Of a stretch of DNA of 64,000 bases, positions 53,302 to 63,720 are shown in pieces. This DNA is from Rana temporaria. Its lineage: Eukaryota > Chordata > Amphibia > Anura > Ranidae. Numbering within the stretch: position 1 is the stretch's first letter; each line of letters begins with the position of its first letter. The DNA lies in NCBI RefSeq assembly GCF_905171775.1, contig NC_053494.1:45913981-45977980 (forward strand), read 5' to 3'. Below the pieces are notes generated by a model, which worked only from the letters and a program-made list of their open reading frames with translations, did not search any database and had not been told where the DNA came from. Position numbers and translations under genes: made by a program.

Positions 53302-53792
53302 AACTGTCAGATTTAACGTCTGCGTCATATATTGTCCTTGTTAAGAAGGCGTTTTTGCTCAGAAGTTGCTCTATTTCTTCCCTGTTCTGTTCACTTCCTG
53401 CTTGTCTGATTGTTACTGACCACCGTGATGGGAGGCTTTACTGCGGTGGTCAGTGATGTGCTCGCCTCCTCCTGGGAACTACATCTGTGCGGCAGGACGC
53501 TCTCTACGTGTTAGAGACTTCAAGGAGGTGTGAATTACTGGGCGTGCCGCAATGCATACTGGGAAATGTAGTTCTTACATGAACGAGCGCCGCAAACCAG
53601 GAAGTGAATGAGAGAACAGAAACTAGAACGCCTGAGGTGATATAGATGAAGGAATTTAATAGGTATTTACTTGTTTTTTAACAGAATCATTACACCATTC
53701 TGTTTGTCTACCTTGCAGACATTAATTTTAGGCAAAACATTTTTTTCCTTTAACAAGGACAATATATGGCGCACACGTTGAATCTGACAGTT
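53302..53792. mobile_element. MITE with 40-bp ends next to the 31-bp minisatellite
   Basis: AACTGTCAGATTTAACGTCT (left) and its inverse ACGTTGAATCTGACAGTT (right) continue inward as CATATATTGTCCTTGTTAA / TTAACAAGGACAATATATG. Interior: GGACCACCGTGATGGGAGG and its mirrored GGTGGTCAGTGATG. The right terminus touches the first minisatellite unit at 53793. Confidence 0.78.
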
Positions 53793-55925
53793 GGGGTAGT
53801 ATAGTGTATTATAATGACGAGTTGGGGTAGTATAGGGTAGTATAATGATGGATTGGGGTAGTACAGGGTATTATAATGATGGGTTGGTATAGTATAGGCC
53901 CTATGATATACCAACCTATCATTATAATACCCTATACTACCCCAATCCATCATTATAATACACTATACTACCCCAATCTGTCATTATAATACCCTATACT
54001 ATAGGGTATTATAATGACAGATTGGGGTAGTATAGTGTATTATAATGATGGATTGGGGTAGTATAGGGTATTATAATGAGGGGTTGGGGTAGTATAGGGT
54101 ATTATAATGATGGATTGGGGTAGTATAGTGTATTATAATGACGGATTGGGGTAGTATAGGGTATTATAATGACGGGTTGGGGTAGTATAGTGTACTATAA
54201 TGATGGATTGGGGTAGTATAGGGTATTATAATGATGGATTGGGGTAGTATAATGATGGATTGGGGTAGTATAGTTTATTATAATGACGGATTGGGGTAGT
54301 ATAGGGTATTATAATGATGGATTGGGGTAGTATAGGGTATTATAATGACGGATTGGGGTAGTATAGGGTATTATAATGACGGATTGGGGTAGTACAGGGT
54401 ATTATAATGACGGATTGGGGTAGTATAGTGTACTATAATGATGGATTGGGGTAGTATAGGGTATTATAATGATGGATTGGGGTAGTATAATGATGGATTG
54501 GGGTAGTATAGTGTACTATAATGATGGATTGAGGTAGTATAGTTTATTATAATGACGGATTGGGGTAGTATAGGGTATTATAATGATGGGTTGGGGTAGT
54601 ATATGGTATTATAATGATGGGTTGGGGTAGTATAGTGTACTATAATGATGGGTTGGGGTAGTACAGGGTATTATAATGATGGGTTGGGGTAGTATAGGGA
54701 ACTATAATGATGGGTTGGGGTAGTATAGTGTACTATAATGATGGATTGGGGTAGTATAGGGTATTATAATGACGGATTGGGGTAGTATAGGGTATTATAA
54801 TGACGGATTGGGGTAGTACAGGGTATTATAATGACGGATTGGGGTAGTACAGGGTATTATAATGATGGGTTGGGGTAGTATAGTGTATTATAATGATGGG
54901 TTGGGGTAGTATAGTGTATTATAATGATGGATTGGGGTAGTATAGGGTATTATAATGATGGATTGGGGAAGTATAGTGTATTATAATGATGGATTGGGGA
55001 AGTATAGTGTATTATAATGATGGATTGGGGAAGTATAGTGTATTATAATGATGGGTTGGGGTAGTACAGGGTATTATAATGATGGATTGGGTAGTATAGG
55101 GTAGTATAGTGTATTATAATGATGGATTGGGGTAGTATAGGGTACTATAATGATGGATTGGGGTAGTATAGGGTATTATAATGACGGATTGGGGTAGTAC
55201 AGGGTATTATAATGACGGATTGGGGTAGTATAGGGTACTATAATGATGGATTGGGGTAGTATAGGGTATTATAATGATGGATTGGGGTAGTATAGGGTAT
55301 TATAATGACGGATTGGGGTAGTATAGGGTATTATAATGACGGATTGGGGTAGTACAGGGTATTATAATGACGGATTGGGGTAGTACAGGGTATTATAATG
55401 ACGGATTGGGGTAGTACAGGGTATTATAATGACAGATTGGGGTAGTATAGGGTAGTATAGTGTATTATAATGATGGATTGGGGTAGTATAGGGTATTATA
55501 ATGACAGATTGGGGTAGTATAGGGTAGTATAGTGTATTATAATGATGGATTGGGGTAGTATAGGGTATTATAATGATGGATTGGGGTAGTATAGGGTAGT
55601 ATAGTGTATTATAATGATGGATTGGGGTAGTATAGTGTATTATAATGATGGATTGGGGTAGTATAGTGTATTATAATGATGGATTGGGGTAGTATAGGGT
55701 ATTATAATGATGGTTTGGGGTAGTATAGGGTAGTATAGTGTATTATAATGATGGATTGGGGTAGTATAGTGTATTATAATGATGGATTGGGGTAGTATAG
55801 TGTATTATAATGATGGATTGGGGTAGTATAGTGTATTATAATGATGGATTGGGGTAGTATAGTGTATTATAATGATGGATTGGGGTAGTACAGGGTATTA
55901 TAATGACAGATTGGGGTAGCATAAT
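53793..55925. repeat. 31-bp minisatellite with a local inversion
   Basis: About 65 units of TTGGGGTAGTATAGGGTATT plus ATAATGATGGA, with T/C and G/A variants and an occasional extra 10 bp. At about 53895-54000 three units run in the opposite orientation; the right breakpoint is the palindrome ATACCCTATACTATAGGGTAT. Homogeneous and free of other insertions. Confidence 0.95.
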
Positions 55926-56190
55926 AAGGAGAGGGGGGGGGTCTATGGTGATGGAGGGGGTGACACCCCTGCCCCGAGGGACAGCCTGACCTGATTGGAT
56001 GACTGGGGAGACAGGCACCGCCCTCCCCCCCATGGACTTGTGATGGTCACAAAGCTGGGACAGTGTACGGGTGGCGATCATTATGATTGCTGCGATCATT
56101 CCACACTGCCTACCCCCCAATGTCCCCCCCCCCCCGAACATCACTGCCCGGCCTCACCTGTAAGGTTACATGGAAAATAATGACACTTAC
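55926..56190. other. Spacer between the minisatellite and the promoter-like block
   Basis: Contains G-rich and C-rich runs. The minus strand has an additional donor-like ACAG|GTGAGG (about 56156). Confidence 0.35.
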
Positions 56191-56330
56191 TTTCTCTCCG
56201 ATAGATTAGTGAAGTCGCTGTGGTTGTAGTACTCGGATGATTCCACCTGGAGCGCTGTCCTATCCTGTTCGAAAACAAGAAAGTAGAAGACGCTCCCTCG
56301 TCCGAATACTGCCTCAAAATGGCGCTGGTG
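56191..56330 (-). other. Possible 5' non-coding exon of the RING gene
   Basis: On the minus strand a strong donor GAGAGAAA|GTAAGT ends at 56191. Joining it to the acceptor at 49858 keeps an open frame (ACT AAT CTA TCG GAG AGA AA|G TAC AGC), but the frame has an in-frame TGA about 135 bp upstream (near 56328) and no ATG, so it would be 5'-untranslated. The 6.3-kb intron would contain the minisatellite and the TTAA chain. No transcript evidence; the left (5') boundary is a guess. Confidence 0.35.
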
Positions 56331-56383
56331 TCAGGCGAGCGGTTTATGACTCATCCACCAGCACGCGCTGCGCTGTGACGTCC
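56315..56383. promoter_or_regulatory. Promoter-like block: YY1-, AP-1- and CRE-like sites
   Basis: CAAAATGGCG at 56315-56324 (YY1-like), ATGACTCAT at 56346-56354 (exact AP-1 core) and TGACGTCC at 56376-56383 (CRE-like) fall within 70 bp of CpG-richer sequence. No TATA box is obvious. It may serve divergent transcripts (the RING gene to the left, the start at 56511 to the right). Confidence 0.4.
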
Positions 56384-56510
56384 CGCCGATCCACACTGTA
56401 TGCTGGCACGAGACTCGGCAGCTGAAGAGAGGATTAGGATTTCTCCTCCCTCCAGCCTGCAGGTGGCACAAGAGAGCACCTCTGTGCAGTGAGGGAAGGC
56501 TGGCTGTGAC

Positions 56511-56568
56511 ATGAGGGGTGCGGAGATCTCCGGAGGAAGAACAGAGGAGGGCCAACCATGTCTTCCCG
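56511..56568 (+). other. Possible first exon of a rightward transcript
   Basis: ATG AGG GGT GCG GAG at 56511 and a second ATG in a fair context (GGCCAACCATGTC, 56558) precede a donor CTTCCCG|GTAAGG at about 56568. No downstream exon is identified before 64000, so this is only a candidate. Confidence 0.25.
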
Positions 56569-56679
56569 GTAAGGGGCTGTGTGTGAGAGATCTCCCCTCC
56601 CCCTCCTCTGTGTGTCATTTATTATTATTATACACCATTCATATCTCTCCAGTGTGTGACTTTACACTAAGAGCTTACA

Positions 56680-57945
56680 CTCTAATACATGATCTGTCCT
56701 GTATACATTCCCCTCTGATCTGTCCTGTGCTATCCTGTATACCTGTCATGTATATATACCCCTCTGATCTGTCCTGAGCTATCCTGTATACCTGTCATGT
56801 ATATATTCCCATCTGATCTGTCCTGTGCTATCATGTATACCTGTCATGTATATATTCCCATCTGATCTGTCCTGTGCTATCCTGTATACCTGTCATGTAT
56901 ATATTCCCATCTGATCTGTCCTGTGCTATCCTGTATACCTGTCATGTATACATTCCCATCTGATCTGTCCTGTGCTATCCTGTATACCTAGCATGTGTAT
57001 ATACCCCTCTGATCTGTCCTGTGCTATCCTGTATACCTGTCGTGTATATATTCCCCTCTGATCTGTCCTGAGATATCCTGTATACCTGTCATGTGTATAT
57101 ATTCCCCTCTGATCTGTCCTGTGCTATCCTGTATACCTGTCGTGTATATATTCCCCTCTGAGCTATCCTGTATACCTGTCATGTGTATATATACCCCTCT
57201 GATCTGTCCTGTGCTATCCTGTATACCTGTCATGTATATATTCCCCTCTGATATGTCCTGTGCTATCCTGTATACCTGTCATGTGTATATACCCCTCTGA
57301 TCTGTCCTGTGCTATCCTGTATACCTGTCATGTGTATATACCCCTCTGATCTGTCCTGTGCTATCCTGTATACCTGTCATGTATATATTCCCATCTGTCC
57401 TGTGCTATCCTGTATACCTGTTGTGTGGTTTTATATATACCCCTCTGATCTGTCCTGTGCTATCCTGTATACCTGTCATGTGTATATATACCCCTCTGAT
57501 CTGTCCTGAGCTATCCTGTATACCTGTCATGTGTGTATATATACCCCTCTGATCTGTCCTGAGCTATCCTGTATACCTGTCATGTGTGTATATATACCCC
57601 TCTGATCTGTCCTGAGCTATCCTGTATACCTGTCATGTGTATATATTCCCCTCTGATCTGTCCTGTGCTATCCTGTATACCTGTCATGTGTATATATTCC
57701 CATCTGATCTGTCCTGTGCTATCCTGTATACCTGTCATGTGTATATATTCCCCTCTGATCTGTCCTGGGCTATCCTGTATACCTGTCATGTGTATATATT
57801 CCCATCTGATCTGTCCTGTGCTATCCTGTATACCTGTCATGTGTATATATTCCCATCTGATCTGTCCTGTGCTATCCTGTATACCTGTCATGTGTATATA
57901 TTCCCCTCTGATCTGTCCTGGGCTATCCTGTATACCTGTCGTGTC
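56680..57945. repeat. About 49-bp minisatellite
   Basis: About 25 copies of a unit containing CCCCTCTGATCTGTCCTG, TGCTATCCTGTATACCTGTC and ATGTGTATATATT. Unit length varies from 45 to 52 bp through the TATA part. Long open frames occur on both strands (ICPVLSCIPVMCIY; DSTGQIRGEYIHMTG) and are by-products. Confidence 0.95.
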
Positions 57946-58395
57946 GGTTTCAATGCCCCAGCTAAGCCCCTCCCCTGATGACACTGTTGAGCCCGGTGAT
58001 TGGTCGCTGGGCTGTGTGTAGGAGGCGGGGCTGGGAAGGTCCTATGGAAGTAGTGGGGGAGGGTCACAGATCTCGCCTTGTTATGGACATGCTGGTTCCA
58101 GGGCAGTGACTCCTCACCATCCAATCACTGATCTCCCTACAGGCCACAAATGCCGCAAAGTAGATCTTGGTGCGTTTAGCCAGTTTGATGGCGACTAACG
58201 CCGCATCCTCCACACAAATCTCCATTCTCAGAGAGGTGTCACATTTCTATCCCTGAAGAGAGAGTCTCCTTTGTGTGCCACAAAAACACCGGATTTCACA
58301 CCGGATCCCAAACCGCTAAATGTCACCGCCGCTCCAAGCTGGCCGATCGCCAGAAATATTGTGTGAGAAGTTCCTGTGATAGTTAGTGGAGTCAT
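57946..58395. other. Non-repetitive segment, possible exon remnant
   Basis: This is the least repeat-like part of the right end. On the minus strand from about 58224 an open run reads MEICVEDAALVAIKLAKRTK, then IYFAAFVA, bounded by an acceptor-like CTCTCTCTTCAG and a donor-like GTAGGG. I do not recognise it. It could equally be chance. Confidence 0.2.
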
Positions 58396-58806
58396 ACCGA
58401 CAATAAGATCTCTCCCCCCCCCCTCCCTCCTGTGCGTCTGATTCCCCCCCCCCTGTGTGTCTGATTCCCCCCCCCCTCCTGTGCGTCTGATTTACCCCCC
58501 CCCCCCTCCTGTGCGTCTGATTCCCTCCCCCCCCCTCCTGTGCGTCTGATTCCCCCCCCCCTCCTGTGCGTCTGATTCCACTCCCCCTTCCTGTGCGTCT
58601 GATCTCTGCCCCCCCTCCCGCGTGTCTGATATCTGTGCCCCCCCCTTCCGCTTGTCTGATCTCTGTGCCCCCCCTCCTGCGTGTCTGATATCTGTGCCCC
58701 CCCTCCGGTGTGTTTGATCTCTGTGACCCCCCCCCCCCCTCCGGCGTGTCTTATCTGTGGCGCCCCCCCTCCGGTGTGTCTGATCTCTGGAACCCCCCCC
58801 CTCTAA
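58396..58806. repeat. C-rich minisatellite, about 25-bp CTCCTGTGCGTCTGATTC units
   Basis: About 15 units of CCCCCCTCCTGTGCGTCTGA and variants (CTGATCTCTGTGCCCC). The minus strand reads as Gly-rich frames (RRGGGG), an artefact. Confidence 0.92.
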
Positions 58807-59413
58807 CGCACGCGGCAATACCTCACATATGTGGTTTGAACGGCGCTTACATATGTCGGCGGGACTTACGTGTGTGTGTACGCTTCTGCGTGCGAGCTAC
58901 TGGGGACAGGGGCATTTTTTTATTTTATTATTGTTTTATTATTTTTTGTAAACATCCCTTGTAATAGGAAAGGTGTGTGACAGGTTTTCTTTATGGCGAG
59001 ATGGGGGTCAGTAAGACCCCCCCCCCATCTCTCCTCCAGGCTGGAAAGCATTAGATTGTGATTTTTTTTTATCGATCTCATGCTTACTAGCCGCAATCGC
59101 GGCTTTGTTTACTTCCAAGTACCCGGGCGTGATGTCATGGCACGGGAGAGCCCGGAGAAGCACCTGATGGCGGCGGGGACGTCCCCACCCGCCGCCTATA
59201 AGAATGATCAAGCGGCGGAACTGCCGCTATGATCGTTCTTATGGTGCACAGAATCGCCGGGACGAAAGAATGATATCTGAATGATGCCTCTAGCTGCACC
59301 CATCATTCAGATATCACCGCACAAAGCCCAGGACATCATATATGACGCCCACCCGGGATGGGAGATCCCCTGTGTGGACGTCGTATGACTATGTGCGGTA
59401 GTGAAGTGGTTAA
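58807..59413 (-). mobile_element. TTAA-type element, truncated at its left
   Basis: Carries AATACCTCACATATGTGGTT and CGTGTGTGTGTACGCTTCTG as in 50940-51440, then a hairpin (ATCATTCTTATAGGCGG-like arms at 59195-59245) and ends GTAGTGAAGTGGTTAA (TTAA 59410-59413). The C-rich minisatellite replaces the other end. Confidence 0.55.
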
Positions 59414-59446
59414 AAGAATGCAAAATCTTGAGGTACCCCAGGTGAG

Positions 59447-59639
59447 TAAAGCCCCATACACACCATCAGATTTTCTGCAGATTTTTGTCTTCAGATTTAC
59501 CAAAACCATATAATATGAGGTCAAACCTTAATTAAGAGTTTCAATTTATATGCAATCAGGCAGGCCCTCGCACTACATGGTTTTGATAAATCTGAAGACC
59601 AAATTCTGCAGAAAATCTGATGGTGTGTATGGGGCTTTA
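59447..59639. mobile_element. 193-bp MITE with about 70-bp ends
   Basis: TAAAGCCCCATACACACCAT / ATGGTGTGTATGGGGCTTTA are perfect ends and pairing continues through CAGATTTTCTGCAG and CTTCAGATTTA. The centre is AATATGAGGTCAAACC. Probably a shortened relative of the GGCC-ended palindromic group. Confidence 0.8.
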
Positions 59640-60126
59640 TACACCTTGTTATGGCGGACACATCAGACACTTTTTTTTTTACACATTTTTGGGACCATTG
59701 TCATTTTCACAGCAAAAAGTGGCATAAAAATGCACTAATGACTGTGAAAATTACAATGGAAGTGAAGGGGTTAACCAGGAGGGGGCGCTAAGGGGTTAAG
59801 TGTGTCCTAAGGGAGTGATTCTTACTGTAGGGGGGCGTGGCAGGACGTGTGACATCACTGATCGCCATTCCCTATAACAGGGAACAGATGATCAGTGACA
59901 CTGCCACAGAGAAGAACGGGGAAGGTGTGTTTACACTCGCCTCTCCCCGTTCTTCAGCTCCTAAACACCGGCGGCGATGGGGTCACGGATCTTCGGACCG
60001 GGTTGCAAGAGCGCTGCAGGCGACGCTCGCGTGACCAATGGCTGAACAATTAAAGGGCAACGTACCTGTGCCCAGCCGTGCCATTCTACCGACGTATATC
60101 GGCGTTAGGCGGTCCTTAAGTGGTTA
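59640..60126 (-). mobile_element. TTAA family 1, reversed and truncated
   Basis: Read on the minus strand it goes from CTAACCACTTAAGGACCGCC through the GAACGGGGAGAGGCGAG hairpin and GCGCCCCCTCCTGG to GTGTCTGATGTGTCCGCCAT, where it is cut by the 59447-59639 element. Confidence 0.68.
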
Positions 60127-60454
60127 GTTTTATAGTATATTTTATGTCATTACCATGACCTTCTCAAGAAAGAAAAATCGCACTCCTGATGTGTCTCATA
60201 TGTGAGAATTATTTGTTGTTTGTACCCTTTGTAGGGCCAGGAAAATGTCCTTATTTTTTTTATTTATTATTAGTTAAAGAAAAATCCTTCTTTATATTGA
60301 CTGAATATTTATTTATTACTACCAAAAAATACCACCAAATTAAAAAAAAAAAAAAATTCCCACTCCTGATGCTCATGAGCAGGGGTCGAAAAGTACCGGC
60401 CCGCGGACCGGTTATAAATGGCCTGAAGGCAGGGGGGGGGGTAGATCTGTGCCC
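60127..60454. mobile_element. Gap with a hAT end fragment
   Basis: CAGGGGTCGAAAAGTACCGG at 60380 is very like the left end of the hAT element at 61378 (CAGGGGTCGACAATATCCGG). No partner end. The rest is AT-rich. Confidence 0.45.
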
Positions 60455-60516
60455 TGAGGGTTAATAATGCGTTTGCTGACACCAGTGCTGGGGGTTAATA
60501 ATGCGTTTGCTGGGGG

Positions 60517-60995
60517 TTAAAGCGGGAGTTCACCCGAAAAAGTTTTTTAACACTAGATTGGGCCTAATTACGGGAAGCAGAATCGGGTGTTTTGTTTAAA
60601 ATCAATGCAGTACTTACCGTTTTACAGATAGATGTTCTCCGCCGCTTCCGGGTATGGGCTGCGGGACTGGGCGTTCCTATTTGATTGACAGCCTTCCGAC
60701 GGTCGCATACAGCGCGTCACGAGTTGCCGACGACGGTGCGGCTCTATACGGCGCCTGCGCACCGACGTTCGGCTACTTTCGGAAACTGGTGACGTGCTGT
60801 ATGCGACGGTCGGAAGGCTGTCAATCAAATAGGAACGCCCAGTCCCGCAGCCCATACCCGGAAGCGGCGGAGAGCATCTATCTGTAAAATGGTAAGTACT
60901 GCATTGATTTTAAACAAAACACCCGATTCTGCTTCCCGTAATTAGGCCCAATCTAGTGTTAAAAATAGATTTTTTTGGGTGAACCTCCACTTTAA
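60517..60995. mobile_element. TTAA-type MITE (family 2) with readable empty site
   Basis: TTAA at 60517-60520 and 60992-60995; ends AGCGGGAGTTCACCC and GGGTGAACCTCCACT. The flanking minisatellite unit GGGTTAATAATGCG is present undisturbed about 25 bp to the left, so the site before insertion had a single TTAA. The interior is a near-perfect mirror of TTGATTGACAGCCTTCCGAC. Confidence 0.9.
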
Positions 60996-61377
60996 TAATG
61001 CGTCTGCTGACACCAGTGCTGGGGGTTAATGATGCGTTTGCTGACACCAGTGCTGTGTGTGTGTGTGTGTGTGGTGGATAGTGTAGTTTGTGTAGTAGTC
61101 AGTATAAGAATCGGGTAGGTTAGTGTAGTGGTCAGTGTGTGTAGTGTGGTGTGTATTGGTCTGTGGGTAGAGTATTGTGTAGCGGTCAGTGTGGTGTATA
61201 GTGTAGTGGTCAGTATAGGCATCAGGTAGGTCAATGTGGTCAGTGTATAGTATAGTGGGTAGTGTAGTGGTCAGTATAGGAATCAGGTGATGTGTAGTGG
61301 TCAGTGTATAGTGTATTGTATAGGAATCAGGTAGGTCAGTGTGTAGTGTAGTGGTTAGTGTGTAGTATAGTGGTCAG

Positions 61378-62161
61378 CAGGGGTCGACAATATCCGGGCG
61401 ACAGGTCGTAATTGCGACAAATTGTGACCTGGCGCCCGCGGCTTCGCGGCCTCAATTACCGGCTGCCGCGGGCCCACCGCAATCGCGTATCTCCGTGCGC
61501 CCCCACCTCGTGATCGCCTTGTGAAGTCCCAAGCTCTTCCTTCTGTGAGCTGGTGCCATCTGGTGGTGGCCGTTGGCATTACAAGTTAAACAGCAATTCA
61601 TTTTTCACTATTTTCACTGCCATCTCCTTCCCTCTAATTAGAACCCCCAAACATTATATATTTTTAATTCTAACACCCTAGAGAATAAAATGGCGATCGT
61701 TGCAATACTTTCTGTCACGCCGTATTTGCGCAGCGGTCTTACAAGCGCACTTTTTTGGGGAAAAAATAAACTTTTTTTTTTTTTTATTAAAAAATAAGAC
61801 AACCGTAAAGTTATCACAAAATTGTGAAAGACAATGTTACGCCGAGTAAATTGATACCCAACATGTCACGCTTCAAAATTGCATCCGCTCGTGGAATGCC
61901 GACAAACATTTACCCTTTAAAATCTCCATAGGCGACGTTTAAAAAATTCTACAGGTTGCATGTTTTCAGTTACAGAGGAGGTCTAGAGCTAGAATGATTG
62001 CTCTCGCTCTAACGATCGCGGCGATACCTCACGTGTGGTTTGAATACCGTTTACATATGCGAGCGCTACTCACGTTAGCTCATCGGGACGGGGTGCGTTT
62101 TCTGGCTCCTAATTTTTTTTTTAGCTGGCTCCTAGATTCCAAGCAAATTTGTCAAAGCCTG
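61378..62161. mobile_element. hAT-type element with 8-bp duplication GTGGTCAG
   Basis: GTGGTCAG at 61370-61377 and 62162-62169; ends CAGGGGTCGACAA and TTTGTCAAAGCCTG. The interior contains the GAGCGAGAGCAATCATTCTA (reversed) and CATCCGCTCGTGGAATG words shared with the 50940-51440 segment, so it had carried or become a mosaic. No transposase frame. Confidence 0.88.
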
Positions 62162-62665
62162 GTGGTCAGTATAGGAATCGGGTAGGTTAGTGTGGTGTGG
62201 TCGCTTGTAGGAATCAGGTAGGTTAGTGTAAGCAATGAGATAGGTCAGTGTATTGTGTAGTGGTCAGTATAGGAATCGGGTAGGTTAGTGTAAGGGTCAG
62301 TATGGTGTGTGTAGTGTAGTGGTCAATATAGGAGTCGGGTGATGTGTAGTGTAGTGGTCGGTGGATAGTGTATTGTATAGGAATCGGGTAGGTCAGTGTG
62401 TACAGTAGTGTTCGATGTTGGTGTAAGGAATGAAAGGTCGATGTATTGTGTAGTGGTCAGTATAGGAATCGGGTAGGTCGGTGTAGTGGTTGATTGTAGG
62501 AATCAGGTAGGTTAGTGTAAGGGTCAGTGTAGTGGTCAGTATAGGAATCAGGTAGGTTAGTGTGTCACTATAGGAACCATGTAGGTCAGTATAGGAATCG
62601 GGTAGATTAGTGGTCAGGTAGGTTGGTGTAGGGATCAGGTAGGTCAGTACTATTGTAGGAAGGAA

Positions 62666-63339
62666 AGGGACTCGGGGAGTGCGAAAGTCCTTGCCCCGGG
62701 CGCTGACAACCCACGCTACGCCATTGCCTCCACCTATCATCAGAATGCATGTGCTTCCACTGTGGAGTCACTTATAAGTTGGTGATGGGGACTACAGATA
62801 CCAGGGTGCCTTGACAAGGCTCTGTAGCTTACGCATGCATTTAAAAATGTGTGCAGACTAAAGCCCGGTTTTTAATGCATACTGTTAGACGGGTTGATTT
62901 GGTTGTCTGCGAGCTGGTCGGTAAGTAAGCTTGTGTTTTTTTTTTTCTTTGCCCTGTTTATAATGGTGGTGATGTCAGGACTGTGATAGTGTGTCGGACA
63001 ATCTGACAGTAACTGAAACTGGGTGGGAACTGACTGACATCACCAGTGGCACTAATACAGTGATCGGTGATGATACTATGCACTGTGACTGTACTAATGA
63101 CACTGGCTGGGAAGGGGTTAACCTCTCTGAGTAATCACAGGGTTTAGAGTGTGCCTAAGCAGTGTTAATGTGTGTATTATGTGCTACTTTTTACTAAATA
63201 TCTTTTTGTTCCTTCTCCTTGCGGGCGCTGTACCCACAAGAGGCCAGCGACGTACAGGTACATGGTGTCTTTAGGAGCCGCCTGTCCACAGTACAAAGCG
63301 GGTGGGCAGTCCTAAAGAGGTGATTACAAAGACATTTTA
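62666..63339. other. Gene-free stretch with a TTAA-type fragment
   Basis: 63020-63330 has GATCGGTGATGATACTATGC, GGGAAGGGGTTAACC and GGGCGCTGTACCCACAAGAG, like the 5' parts of family 1 and 1b. No gene recognised. Confidence 0.35.
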
Positions 63340-63720
63340 GACAACTCTGCACTCCTAACCTTGTGGTAACAGTTTGGGGAAGGCCATTGTCTGGTCCAGC
63401 ATGACTGTACCCCTGTGTACAATGCCAGCTTCATGAAGACATGGTTTGGTGTGGAGGAACTTGAGTGTCCTATTCAGAGCCCCGACCTCAACCCCACTGA
63501 TCACCATTGGGAATTGGAAAGCAGATTGCAAGCCAGGTCGGTTCATCCAACATCACTAACTGTCCTCACAAATGTATTTTGGCTGAATGGGCACACATTT
63601 CCACAGGCTTCCTCCACTGGACAACCTTTCCAGAAGAGTGTAGGATGTAATGGCTGTAGGTGGAAACTATGGTTTTGGAATGGGATGACCAACAAGCTCA
63701 TATAGGTGTGATGACAAGGT
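63340..63720 (+). pseudogene. Tc1-like transposase C-terminal relic
   Basis: Plus strand. Frame-broken text reads VVTVWGRP, then TWFGVEELECPIQSPDLNPT, then DHHWELESRLQARSVHPTSL. This is the C-terminal third of a Tc1/mariner transposase. The third catalytic acid, normally Glu of the NPIEHLW motif, reads Asp (NPTDHHW). Several frame breaks and loss of the rest make it non-functional. It is a different subgroup from the relic at 1165-4040. Confidence 0.8.

Larger units (their letters stand above)
60455..62665. repeat. Degenerate minisatellite array split by two transposons
   Basis: Two blocks: GGGGGTTAATAATGCGTTTG CTGACACCAGTGCT units (60455-60516, 60996-61050) and GTAGTGGTCAGTATAGGAAT CGGGTAGGTTAGTG units (61060-61377, 62162-62665). 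The first is interrupted by a TTAA MITE, the second by a hAT element. Minus-strand frames (TYLIPTPTYL) are by-products. Confidence 0.9.

Noticed and set aside
53793..55925. CRISPR array
   Set aside because: Regular 31-bp periodicity without unique spacers; eukaryotic context. It is a minisatellite.
57580..58021. Frames of 113-145 residues on both strands (LICPVLSCIPVMCIYS)
   Set aside because: By-products of the 49-bp minisatellite; both strands are equally open.
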